The notes beneath the pieces are model-generated. The model saw only the letters and a list, made by a program, of their open reading frames with translations. It was not told the DNA's origin and made no database searches. Both the position numbers and the translations under genes were made by a program. Shown piece after piece: positions 53,255-64,000 of a stretch of 64,000 nucleotides of DNA. Source of the DNA: Rhyacichthys aspro (taxonomy: Eukaryota; Chordata; Actinopteri; Gobiiformes; Rhyacichthyidae); assembly GCA_036850595.1 (NCBI GenBank), contig CM072162.1, positions 16,297,758-16,361,757 of the forward strand. Reading direction: 5' to 3'. The number at the start of each line of letters is the position of its first letter. The first letter of the stretch is position 1.

Positions 53255-56200
53255 CTGAAACAGACACATGACGAGAAAGGTAAGGCCTGGCTCAGACACA
53301 CTGAAAACCACGCTGTGCTAATTAGCTGTGTGTGTGCTTTATCATGTCAAAACAAGCAATCATTTACAGAAACAAGACCAAGAACAAGCACTGTGCATAA
53401 TATTCACAAATTTCTTGACTCTCTCCGTCCTCAAATTATCTCGCTTGTATCATCTCTCTGTAGGGAGAGCGGGTCTGTGACAGCGCCCGTGTCTGTTGCT
53501 GGTAAATATTGACGAGCTTAGGAATGAAATTAGCCGGGCTAGGATCTAATAACGCCTCCACACGGTGAAAATGAGACTGTTCTTCCTGTAATCCCTCTCC
53601 ACTGTCAACAGCGATACACATGCAGATCATTAACTGTATGGTGTGCCCTGTGGTGGGAATCTTCCCCGTGTCCCGTTCGCCTCTTGTCATGTGGATCTGT
53701 GTTCTGATTCTGTCGCGCTCCATGTTGATGCGTGTGTCCTGGTTCTGCAGAGGACCCCGGGCCCCCGCCCCCCTAAGGTTTTAATTTTACCGGGTTAAGG
53801 CTGCGATACACTTGATTGATGGCACGTCTTACGCAAGAAGGCAGACAGATAGAAATCCACATTATCCGTCTCTGAAAGCCTGACATCCCTCCAAGAGTAT
53901 GTTATCAATCACCCTGAAACATCATAAAATCCTCCTCAAGTTGTCCTGTAAAGTCCTCACAAGCCATTAGCGAATAAGAGCGCCAGGACAAGGAACAGGA
54001 CTTCGACAAACAAAAGGCTTTTTTCTTTTTTCTCTTTATAAAGACTCAACTGGTGGAGATAACAAGCCATTCAGGCAGAGACTTGTTCCATCAAAGTGAA
54101 TTATATCTAAAGTTAAGTACTTCAGTAAAAATAAATCTGTAACATATACAAACACAATGCTAAAGAAAATTGTGAGAAAGCCTCTTGATTGTTGTACACC
54201 ATGTTCGTAAATGCAGACAAAAAGCCTATTGAAGAGGGGCGGTCATGAGTTCCTTTCAATTTCTCACTGAAGAGTCAAAGACAACAGCTGGGCGGATGAT
54301 TTTCTACTTCTATCAATCATCTTTAATGGACTGAGGGACAGGCAGTTGACAGAGACGAATCCTGATGGCTTTTCGAAGAAGTAACATGAGTCTGACAGTG
54401 ATGTGGAGATGAGGCGAGATAAGTCTGGCGTCAATGAAAGCTACTTAGAGCAACGCAGCTGTGGTTGCGCTAGCTATAGGCCTGGCATTTCCATACGACG
54501 CACTGTGCAAACAAGACTTTCCGTGATCATCAGACACATTTGCATCATAATTGCTTCTGAACGCCACGCAAACAAGGATTGTTAAATGTGTGTGCTGTAC
54601 CAAGAGCTTTGGGCCTTTAGGAATCATTTGTGTACACATAATGTAATACCTTCCACATTGTGTTTAGTTAAAGCTAAGAATTTAAAAGCACCAACAGCAT
54701 TGCATAACACTAAGGCTGTTTACTCATTCTATTAAGTTTTTAGTTAAGCCCTACCTTGATTCGTCTTTGTTGTAAGAGTCTATTCATGAAAAGGTATTTA
54801 CTGTTTAGATTTTTGTGCTGCTGAATAAATCATCTAACAGTGCAGTTCTATCCCTGAGGTATGGAGCACCGAAGTCCTAAAGCACACACAGAAAGTTGAC
54901 TTAAGTGTAACTATGAAGGCTGCTGATCTAAAGAGCACTGTGGAGACATTTTTTACCGTCTCTTAGCATCTGAAAGTATTTTAGCCACCTTTTCTGGATG
55001 AATAAATGAGGACATTTGAGCAACTTTACAACACAAGTTTTATAATGATGAACGGTAACGAACCGTCCAGTGACATTTCCCACATGCTCATTAGCAGTGT
55101 ATTAGGAGTTCTGGTCAAAAGGACTGCACTCCTCACTCTCTTTGTAATTCCTCCAATGACCACTTGTGATATTGTGAAAACTTAATTTACTCTTGTGCTT
55201 TTCTGCAAAAATAGACTTTTTAATCTGTTGAAATTTTTAAGTGTCTTTCAACAACTTTGTGTGTGCTTTTTGCAAGTCTGCTCAGATTATCTAAATATAT
55301 AAACTGATAAAATGTCTTGTACAAAAGAAATACACCAGCTTAGTTCAAAAGTGGTTTGGTCTGTTTAGCGCTAAAAATGCATGTAAAGTCAACTGTGATC
55401 TTTTCTTAGTCGTGTAAATCCAGCCATGTTAGGAGCGTTTAATAACTCCTTCTCCAGTTTTTATCATTCCCACTGGAGTCAGCGCTCCCCAGACACCTCC
55501 TCTCATCACTAGCGAACCGGGTTGATCTTAAAACTATGAGCACCTTGGGAGCCCAGTGAGGAAAGGCATGTGGGTTTCTGTTTTTTTTATCTCACTCGCT
55601 GAAGAATGAGATTATAGATAATAGTTTCGGTTTCCATTTTACGATAATGTTCACAGGATATGGCTGTCAGAGTCTTTTTTCTGCTGCTTCTGAGAGTGTC
55701 GCGATGGCTAATGTAGGCCTTTTGCTGCTTGGGATATTGTTCATGCTGCTCAGAAATAGAAACTAAGAGGCTGCAGCGACAAACTGAATACCTGCTTTTA
55801 TGTGGATTGAAAATGCATCATGGTTAGTTTGTGTTTGACAAGAGTGATCAAGAAAGTATAGAAAACAAAAGAGAAAAAAAAAATACACAGAAAGGGGTTT
55901 AACAGCGTTTGTTAAACATTTTTCCATCTGCTCATATCTTTTAAGTTTTTTTTTTCCATAGTAGAGTTATGACCCAAATTTAATATTCTAATTTAGGAGG
56001 GATTTAAGCATTATTCCCCAAAGACTCCTACATTATAGATGCTTGCAACATTACAAAGGCAGCCTCACATTCTCATTAACAGAGCAGCTTTACAATCACT
56101 TCAGAAAGGAGGACATGTCAGCTCACGCTTTTGTTGTGCACAGAGAAATGTCAAGACTGCCACCAAAATAAAGATTATTTATGCATGTGGAAATTAAACA

Positions 56201-57187
56201 AGCCTAGAAATTCAGATAAGAAAATTTAAATTTTCATTATGACGCTTGGTATTTAAACCCAGCCGTTCGTATATGAAAGGTGACACCAAGACAGAGGGGG
56301 GAAAAAGATAGCATAATTAGCATCAAATCAACAAAATGATTACATGCACATCGAGTAAGTGCTTCCATTAGCCTTTCAACAAATATACACTATGTTCATG
56401 TGTAAGAACATCAGTAAGAAAAGCTAGAGATGTGTTAACAGTCACACACAAGGACGCATGGTCAAATGTTTCAGTACCATTTCAAATCCATGCTTGTATA
56501 CAAAGCTTTTAGACACATCCATGTAATTCACTTCACCCATGTTTTTCGGCTCTCAGTGTTGTTCCCATAATTCAAAGCTATCATTTTAACTGTGTATTTG
56601 AACTGTCACACTTTTTGAGCTAAATGAATTGTAACCTTCAATGAACTGCAATTAGTACCTCCCATAGTAGTCACTAAATTGAATCTGCTGATACCAAAGG
56701 ACAGCAGCGTTCACAATTTTATGCAAAATGCCTCATTCATGTGCCTCAATTCGAATGGTTTACATCTGAATATGCTGGGATGTAATTACAGTATATTCAA
56801 ATGCTAAATAAAAGTAATGATGATGCACCTGTACTGCTGCGGTGAAAGCAGATCAAAGTGTCTCTGTCTCTAATCTCTCTGAATGATACGCAGAAACCTT
56901 GAGATGAACATGTTCTGTGGTGCGCAATCAGCACTACCCGCTGCTGTATTTCAGCTCCTGTAAAGATGACGTTTTATGGAAGACGTTTCATTTAGCAGGC
57001 TTAATATTCACGGTGCAGCATCTGCTCCTGTCCACTCGCTACTGGGCTTCCTCAGCGCAGTCTGCTGAAAAATAGAAGTTAATACCTCATCTATCTCTCC
57101 TCGCAGCCTGCCACTGCTTTAGGCCAGGCCTATGTGGGACAAAACATTTATTCATCTTCACCGAGAGCCTGCACGTGGAAAGCTTAC
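53255..57187. other. Non-coding DNA between candidate exons
   Basis: About 3.9 kb that would be an intron if the exons at 53138-53254 and 57188-57258 are spliced together. The part at 53430-53780, just upstream of the 53-kb exon on the minus strand, has balanced composition and is open for 95 codons on the minus strand, but shows no convincing exon. The remainder is A+T rich. Confidence 0.5.
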
Positions 57188-57258
57188 CCGAGCAGCCACT
57201 AGAACAAGTCTGCGCGGCTAATGATGATAACTTTGAGCAGTGGCTGGACAGCATCTCT
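57188..57258 (-). CDS. Candidate cysteine-bearing exon, phase-compatible with the 53-kb exon
   Basis: On the minus strand the acceptor context is tgttcctattatgagttcag and the donor is ctcgg|gtaagc, both good. The 71 nt hold one base, 23 open codons and one base. The peptide starts EMLSSHCSK and ends AAQTCSSGCS, with three cysteines. The exit phase (one base, G) joins exactly to the two bases opening the exon at 53138-53254 and makes Val, after which the cysteine-rich sequence continues. The entering phase needs two bases from upstream. Cautions: the serine-rich peptide is not recognised, and a phase match has a one-in-three chance of arising by accident. If real, the two exons together would give eight cysteines in about 62 residues. 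Confidence 0.4.
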
Positions 57259-57668
57259 CTGAACTCATAATAGGAACAATAGACACAGGGAGACACATAT
57301 TGGGAGGGACAAAGAAGACAAGAGTGTGTGGCTGAGAGTGTGTGCGTCAGTCTAGAGCAGTATGAATTAGTTACTCAGCTGTAACCTTGGCTCCTGCCAT
57401 TGTTGGAGACACCTCTGCCTGGTCCTCTCAAGGCTCCGTTCCCACATGCATTAGGGGCTTCTTCCCGGGCAAGGCTTTCAATCGCGTCCTCAGACACAAT
57501 GAATACCTGCTCTGCTCTCATTACAATACCCTGCTTTTCAGAAATAGTGTCAGCTGCAATTTTCTCTCCTAATTATTTTTCCACTCCTTTGAGGGTTGGG
57601 TTCAGGACTGCAGCCAGAGAAGGCAGCCGGGGGTGGGCAGGAGGGAGGGGGCATGTGCTGGATTGTAC

Positions 57669-57699
57669 CTGGCAGGAAGTCTCCATATCAGTCCATAAT
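57669..57699 (-). CDS. Weak candidate 31-nt microexon
   Basis: On the minus strand a strong pyrimidine tract and acceptor (tgccttctcccctctgctag) are followed 31 nt later by a gccag|gtacaa donor. Read with two leading bases completing a codon, it gives YGLIWRLPA plus two bases, which can splice in frame onto the exon at 57188-57258 to make Arg. Microexons of this size exist in vertebrate genes, but sites this good also occur by chance in G+C-rich introns, and the peptide is not recognised. Confidence 0.15.
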
Positions 57700-59154
57700 C
57701 TAGCAGAGGGGAGAAGGCAGTCATTGAAATCAAGTCTTAACTTCACCTTTCTGCCTATGTGAGCATTACCTGCTGATCTACTGTGGGATCTCCAAAACCA
57801 ACAGAGCACATCAGGCAATGGGGGATAAAACTGTACCCACTAAGGGCCTTCTCAGGTAGATATTTTTGAGAACTAATCATTTTCTCCATCCCCTCATCCT
57901 GACACAAGTGGCATTTTTGCACCATGAAGCAGAAATCTTCTTAACACTTGCCAAACTAACAATTTTCCAAAACTCCAGATTTTTTTTCTACACGTTTGTC
58001 TTTTGTGTGGATGAGCATACAAAAGCAAGTTCTACAACTTTTGAACCATATAGATTAAGTGCCTCCTCTTTGTGGTATCCATAGCAACAGCATATTGCCT
58101 CTCTCATAGCACTTTTAAAGCTGCACACTGATCAAGCCCCTCCACAGCCCCACCTCTGTGATTTACCACACTATTTTCTACTCCACTCATTTCACTGAAG
58201 GAGATAATGACATGGATTAGCAGCTAATCAAGTGCCAATCAGAAATCTGGCTGAGCTAAATGTCAGGTGGAATATGTCGGAGCCATTGTGGTTAGTCCCT
58301 TGTGATACTGGATTATGTGTCCTAATCACAGCAATTTTGGATGCAACAGGAGCCAGAGCCCACTCTGTACTGTAACCAAGTTCCCAGGAAAGGATTACTA
58401 ATCATCATTTTACCTGTAATACTCAGGTAAACAGGGGATTTGGTCTAATAGAATACCACAGAGATAGTCAGAGATGTTACTCCCTAAAGTGACATAAAAT
58501 AACTCAGGCTTACATGACTCACTGTTCCCTTGACGCTGCTGTGTAAGCAGGAACAAGACAAAATGACACGACAATCACAGGTTCCACTACAATGTGACAG
58601 AAACCCTGTTATTATTGCTGTTAAATTACAGCTGCAGCTGACAAATATGTCAAAAAGGATGTATCACAGTAAAGAGGGCAGTTATTTTAAACTGGCCTGC
58701 CTCACAATACATTAAAAGTTAGATTATATTAAAATTGGGAAGTGGACTTAAATATTTTACATTAAACAGTAGTATTTAACCAGGGATATTTCAGCCGCTG
58801 CAATCTACCATAACCAGCATGAAATGTAAAAGGAAAAGGTACTGCATTATTCATGCCGTCTATCACAGGCCATGATGCCAATTTCAGTTCATCAAGTGGG
58901 TGCCCTGTTCAGTGAATGAGAGTTCAAGCTCTACATATTACATGCGCACTCTAGTGGCTGCTCCCAGGGCCATAAAGAAAAGCCAGGTTCGGTTACCACA
59001 GCTCATATGACAATGTCGTTGGAACCTCAGAGTAACAGCTGTGGACGACTCGGTGCCAGCCCCAGCCGTGTTGAACTACTTGGGACAATTGTTATTGCCC
59101 CGGCCCTCGCATTTAAAGATGTTGTTTTAACAGAGCTGTCTTGTTGTTTTGCTG

Positions 59155-59184
59155 TCTGAGGTAGTCTGAGGTAGTCTGAGGTAG
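59155..59184. repeat. Perfect triple tandem repeat of a 10-mer
   Basis: The unit tctgaggtag is present exactly three times in a row. The embedded tgaggtag is shared with the let-7 seed, but no let-7 continuation or hairpin follows. Confidence 0.9.
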
Positions 59185-62100
59185 CGGAGTCACATTGTCC
59201 TAGACAAAAGTACACTGTCTGCATTCTTCACATGGCACAGGCATTTCGTATTCCAGTCAGCTCAGCCATTTGGAGTCCCATTGCCTGGTACTGTACTGAC
59301 TGTGTTTCATTTACTCTATTTACACAGAACCAATAAGGAATTTTAATTACATCACAACAAATTAAATGAACATTTTAGAATTTTTCTCTTCTACAGCATT
59401 ACTGTAGTGTTTGCGTCCATCAAGAGTAAACCAAATTAAATCGCGCAAACTGCCGGGTGGAGTTAGGTTTCCTCAAGATATTATAATGATTCACTCTCAA
59501 AATTTAACCAAACCAGATTGCAGAAACCCAGTCCACATGCTTATACTGTTCCTGTCACACTGTATGGCCCTCACATTACGTACTGTGATCAGCTGCTTCC
59601 CAAATGTTCTCTTGCCTCACTGAAATTCACCATTTGTGTCTTGTGCTTCTGAAACCCCAGGCTCCAAACTTGCTTTTTTTTCTGAAAGTGAAGTATTAAT
59701 CAAAGGTAAACAGAAACCTCTTCCTCCTTCAATATCACACTCATTTTTCACCTTTGACTCTTCATCCAGCCTGTTATTATAAACAAGCTCTCTGTCAATG
59801 TGGCTATTATCGCTTCGTCTCCCGGGTTAGATTACCTTTGGCACCCCGGCTTTACTATTACCGCCAGAGGAAAAAAGAGGGAATGAAGGAGATTGTCAGT
59901 AGACAGTATCATGTGGTCTCCTTCAGCAAAAGCAATCTGAAGTGCAATGTGTGTTGTTACCACTTGCCCCAAACACTCACTTCTTTCTTTCAAAATGCAT
60001 TCTGACTTGTATTTCAATAGCTATTTCATTTTGACTTCAGTGTTCATTAATTTCAGTAGTTTGGATCTCGTTTTCAGGATATTTTACTTCATAGCTTCTG
60101 AGGCCCTCACACAGAAACATTTTGGATGCACTATTTACACTTTGTTAGTTTACCACAACTTTTAAATGACAGTCCAGAGGTTCTGTAATAAAGAAAAAGT
60201 GTAGCATCTTCACAAACACATACTTGCCATACATTGCTAATTGTATTATATATTTTTTTAATTACTCTTTGGCGTGAAATGACTAAAGTATATCTTGTTG
60301 ATGCCTTTTGTCATTAATGAGTTGTTTATAGCTTGTATTTTTAATGGTTTACTTGGAGTGTTTAAAATATTCTGAAACATTATTAACAAGAACAACATGA
60401 CATGTAGTTAATTCCTCCCTGTGAGGCTTTGAGACATCAAAAGGTTTTCGTGGCTGGAGTTTATGAGAGGCATACATCTGTGGTACAAAGGTACTCAACA
60501 TGTATCACACCAGCTCCAGGAAGCATTTCTTCTCAAAGAGCTTGCCACCTTCTCAGTGGGTGAGGAGCTAATCGTGAGCTGCCAGGAATGATCAAATAAA
60601 CTGTGCATTTCCTAATTTTTGAAGTCTAATCCAGCTGCTGACCAGTGAGGACTCCCTGCTGGGATATATCATCAGAACCAGACATAAATTATTGATTAAA
60701 TGCATCATGTTTTTATCATTCGAAGCCAACCACTAGACATTGTGCTTCTTTTTGAATTATATATTAATGCAAAATGTGCCAGTGAGGAACAACAACATAC
60801 GACTAGGACTAAGACGAGAAACTTTATGGAAAGACTGGAGCATAGGTATTTTCATCCAAACATAATTAAACTCCACCGCCTCGAGAAATTGCCCTCTTTG
60901 AGAAGTTAGGCTAATAAGGGACACGGTAATGTTGAGAAAACACGGTTTGAAAACACAACCCCCAGTGCGGCTCCTGGCCAATTTCATCATAAATTACTTC
61001 CCTGCACAGAGTTCATCGTTGAGTCACCCAAGAGAGAGGCTGCTGCCTGATGGTAAAGGATGGTTTTCTAAGAACAACCTGGCGAGAGGTGAAAGTTGAA
61101 ACAGAAGCACTTTGTTCGATGCAACAGTAGACAGGGTGAGACAAATGCTTGCAATTAATGAGAAATCTGAATAGCAAGTTTTAAAACAAGGTGAGGAGAA
61201 AAAGCAAGCATTTCTGCAGCTTCAGACTGGTGTAGCTTCCGTTCAAACTCTCGTAATTGCAGAAATGAAGAAAGATGGAGCCATTCAATAAAAGGCCAGT
61301 GCGCTGGATTAAAATGCATGAACAGCTGTTGCTATTATGCATGGTTCTTCGGGTTTGCTGGTGTAAAGCGCCTCTTCAGCAAGGCCTTCAGCCTTCTACA
61401 ATACATTAACATTTCCAAAGATGCACAAAACACATGCCAACAACAAAGAGAGCTATAGAATTAAAAGGTCACTGTAGTTCTGTTTGTGTAGCGTTTACTT
61501 TCTACAGGCAAAACAAAGGCAGTACTTGAGTCCATCCATTATATACTATTACCAACACGTTTCCTGCAATTATAGAAATTCTGGTAATGAACAAAGCTTT
61601 GAAATTATTTTTGTATTTACAACTTGATACACATTTTTTACTTATTGCATCCCGCAAAGGATCAACAGTCAAGAGTTTTTATTAGCAATTGAAATTTGGG
61701 ATAAAATGGAAATAAATGAAGATAAACAAAAATCTTAAATGTGCAGAAGCTAAATTAGTGTGATCTTTTATTACAGAAGCCAGTGTGATGCCTGCCAGAA
61801 GGAATTTATTATGTGTCTCTAAATCAATAAAATCACAGGTAGGTGTTTTGCTTTTCGTTCATATATTACCAGAGTTCTTCAGATCATTATCTGCTTCTAT
61901 TATGAAGAAACTGTAAACAAGAAGATTAAAGGAGCAAGATGAGCTAAAAAAATGCTACAGAGGACAAAATGATTACGGTGTTCTTCAGCAAAGGTATTAA
62001 AGTGGTGATTACAGCCACAGCAAACATATACATGTTCTGATCTGATCTATTCCCTAACAATTCAGCTGATTGCTTTGGCAGTAAAAACAAAACAAGAAAT

Positions 62101-63661
62101 ATGGATATTCTCTGCATTGTGGTCTATAATTCAAATGATGAAAGGACTTGTACACAAAAATGTTCCTGTGTGCCTTGCTGCAATAAAATCATTAGCTTAG
62201 TGTAACTCAAAGTAATCAAACAAAGAGCAGGGGGCCACAGGGGCCCAGAGCTCATGTTTAGCCTGGAATCCTCTGCAGTGATTTATCTGATAGCCAATGA
62301 CAACTTTCTTGCAGACCCCAAAGTGTGCTGTCTATTAATTGAGCCGGTGTCAGTGCGAGGAGATTAAGCGCCTGCAGCTGCCCACTGAAATGTCTTCTCC
62401 AGGCCCAGCTGTGAGACACAAATCAAAGGCCATGGCACTTAGACGGACCGGCACAACAGAGCCCACCTCCTCCGTATTAACACAAGGCTCAGCACTAATG
62501 TATGTCCTGATGGATTCTTTGGTAAATATTAGCAGAATATGGCCAGATCATGACTAGAACCTAATCTGCTTCATTTGAAACACTACACAGTTGTAGGTTC
62601 AGGTATATCATCCATAATACACAGCATAGCTTCTCTGGCCTTTGGGTCAAACAATGCATCAGAGCATGCCACAACATGTATTGACTTGACTTATGCATCA
62701 TTTCTCGCCTCCCTCTTCTTCATAAATGATCTTGTGGTGCTTATCTTCCCATGCTCTCTGCAGTAAAACATGTCTGCACCTTTAAGCCAGCGTTTAGCTC
62801 TCCACATTCTCTTTAAAAGGCCTGATGTCCTCCCACTGTCTCCTCTTGTAAAGACCCTGTGTGGTCTTAACTTGTGGCCAGGCTCCACGACATGAAACAC
62901 GTTGCTGCAGAGCCGAGGATTAACCAAAATGAGGCTTTTATAATTATACCGTCATGATTCCAGGCCTCTCCTGCTGGTCCTTTTAATTAAGTAGATAATT
63001 TTTCTCTGGGGAACACCCGCTTTAACATACTTACCGGCTATTTCAAAAGTGGAATTTTCTAAAAATGCTGCCACAGATCTTCATATTCAAAACAAATGAA
63101 AAAAGAAATCATAATTGTAGGCTGTAAAACAACCATTTTCTGGTAGGCGTGTGTAAATGAGCTTGGTCTTTTGGGTTGTTCGAGGATAGCGACAGCTCTA
63201 AAAGCTGCAGTTTCACAGCAGAACTGAAGAATCTCCATTCGTGGTCTGAAATACCTTCCAACCTGAGAGACTGAGACTGAGGGAAAGAGGTCTTCTGTCT
63301 GCATTCACACTAATAATCACACTGCTCTTTTAAAAGTACTACATGACCACTAGATATAATTTACTGCGTTTTATACACAAATTTGAAAACAAGTACCATT
63401 TCTTTTCACGGGACATTTGATCAAAGCTGTATAAACCAAAATGTCCCTTGCTTCTTTTGTTGATTCCTGGGTCCTACAGAGCAGCAAACTCACTTTGCCC
63501 TTTTTCCTCCAGGAGCTGTGTTTTAGTTTCTGCCCCCGCACGGGTTTCCCTGCTCAGACCTATGGGCTCACAGGTAATGCCACAATCTTTTAACTTTTCA
63601 CCATTCAGAATTAGTTTGAAATGCATTTCTTTTGCAAATAATTAAAACATTCGTGGATATT

Positions 63662-63706
63662 TTCACTGTAGTACCACAAGTGGCCACTAGTGGAATTGGC
63701 CACAAA
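63662..63706 (+). repeat. Short dispersed repeat, copy B
   Basis: Partner of 46055-46105: cactgtagtaccacaagtg then gccactagtggaattggcca. Shared over about 45 bases, with divergence beyond. The family is not identified. Confidence 0.4.
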
Positions 63707-64000
63707 GCAAGATGACAGCTGTTTCTCCAAAGAACTTCACCCATGCTGAAATAGTATTTTGTCACACATAAAAAATACATTTCAAACAGGTGTTAAGACG
63801 AGAGTAAAGCCTTGAGAGCATAAGAGTAATAACTACTTTTGATCTCGCCAAAAGAGCCAGAGCTTGAGATCAGTTATTAAGACTTTGATGGAAGTCATTG
63901 ACCTTTCAGCGATGATGTGTGGACTTACAATACAGTGCACTGTCACTTCAAAGAATATTTGTTATCAATTCTGACTTAAATCTTCCCGGTCAGCATATAT

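Larger units (their letters stand above)
57700..64000. other. Non-coding DNA, no gene seen
   Basis: About 6.3 kb with no supportable exon. It includes a three-unit tandem repeat at 59155-59184, and a short dispersed repeat at 63662-63706. Frames at 62339-62557 and 62691-62927 lack domain similarity. It would be upstream intron or flank of the minus-strand gene. Confidence 0.5.

Noticed and set aside
57400..57762. 120-codon plus-strand open frame
   Set aside because: Lies in locally G+C-rich DNA opposite other open frames, with no recognisable domain and no splice support.
59155..59184. let-7-like tgaggtag words
   Set aside because: They are part of a perfect 10-mer tandem repeat; the rest of the let-7 sequence and a precursor hairpin are absent.
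1..64000. CRISPR arrays, bacterial operons, rRNA or tRNA genes, retroviral or LINE coding remnants
   Set aside because: None seen on reading both strands; the sequence has the character of vertebrate nuclear non-coding DNA.

Overview
The window looks like teleost fish nuclear DNA. It is A+T rich, has no long open reading frame and no operon-like gene packing. It carries microsatellites, long poly(A) and poly(T) runs, degraded non-autonomous DNA transposons, and two decayed copies of a very common fish repeat (core wording 'cagtggttagcactgtcgcc'). Fish is an inference from the repeat families; the species is not identifiable from this sequence alone.

Almost all of the 64 kb is non-coding, and the best reading is large introns, possibly with intergenic DNA. 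The one convincing coding segment is a 117-nt exon on the minus strand (53138-53254). It is phase 1-1, has good splice sites, G/C at 25 of 38 third codon positions, and encodes a cysteine-rich and probably extracellular segment. I do not recognise the protein family. A weaker minus-strand exon at 57188-57258 is also cysteine-bearing, and its phase fits exactly for splicing onto the 53-kb exon. Three further minus-strand candidates are weak: a 31-nt microexon (57669-57699), a 96-nt cassette (40954-41049) and a 64-nt exon (25525-25588). If the first set is real, one minus-strand gene crosses at least 41-58 kb with multi-kb introns, and the remainder would be its introns or flanks.

Layout: 1-2.6 kb plain non-coding; 2.6-3.5 kb a repeat cluster (TG-rich tract, decayed fish repeat, near-perfect 36-bp-arm hairpin, hAT-like element with an 8-bp target duplication); 3.5-32.7 kb non-coding with several stop-poor, better-composed blocks that read like conserved non-coding elements (about 7.9-8.6, 12.5-13.0 and 22.0-22.3 kb); 32.7-36 kb a second copy of the hAT-like element in the opposite orientation, a CA repeat and another small inverted-repeat element; 36-53 kb non-coding with further element-like blocks (39.4-39.7, 44.0-44.3, 48.1-48.35 kb); 53-58 kb the exon-bearing section; 58-64 kb non-coding.

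No rRNA, tRNA, CRISPR array, complete gene or recognisable retroviral or LINE coding remnant was found. Conservation, which would decide most of the calls here, cannot be measured from a single sequence.
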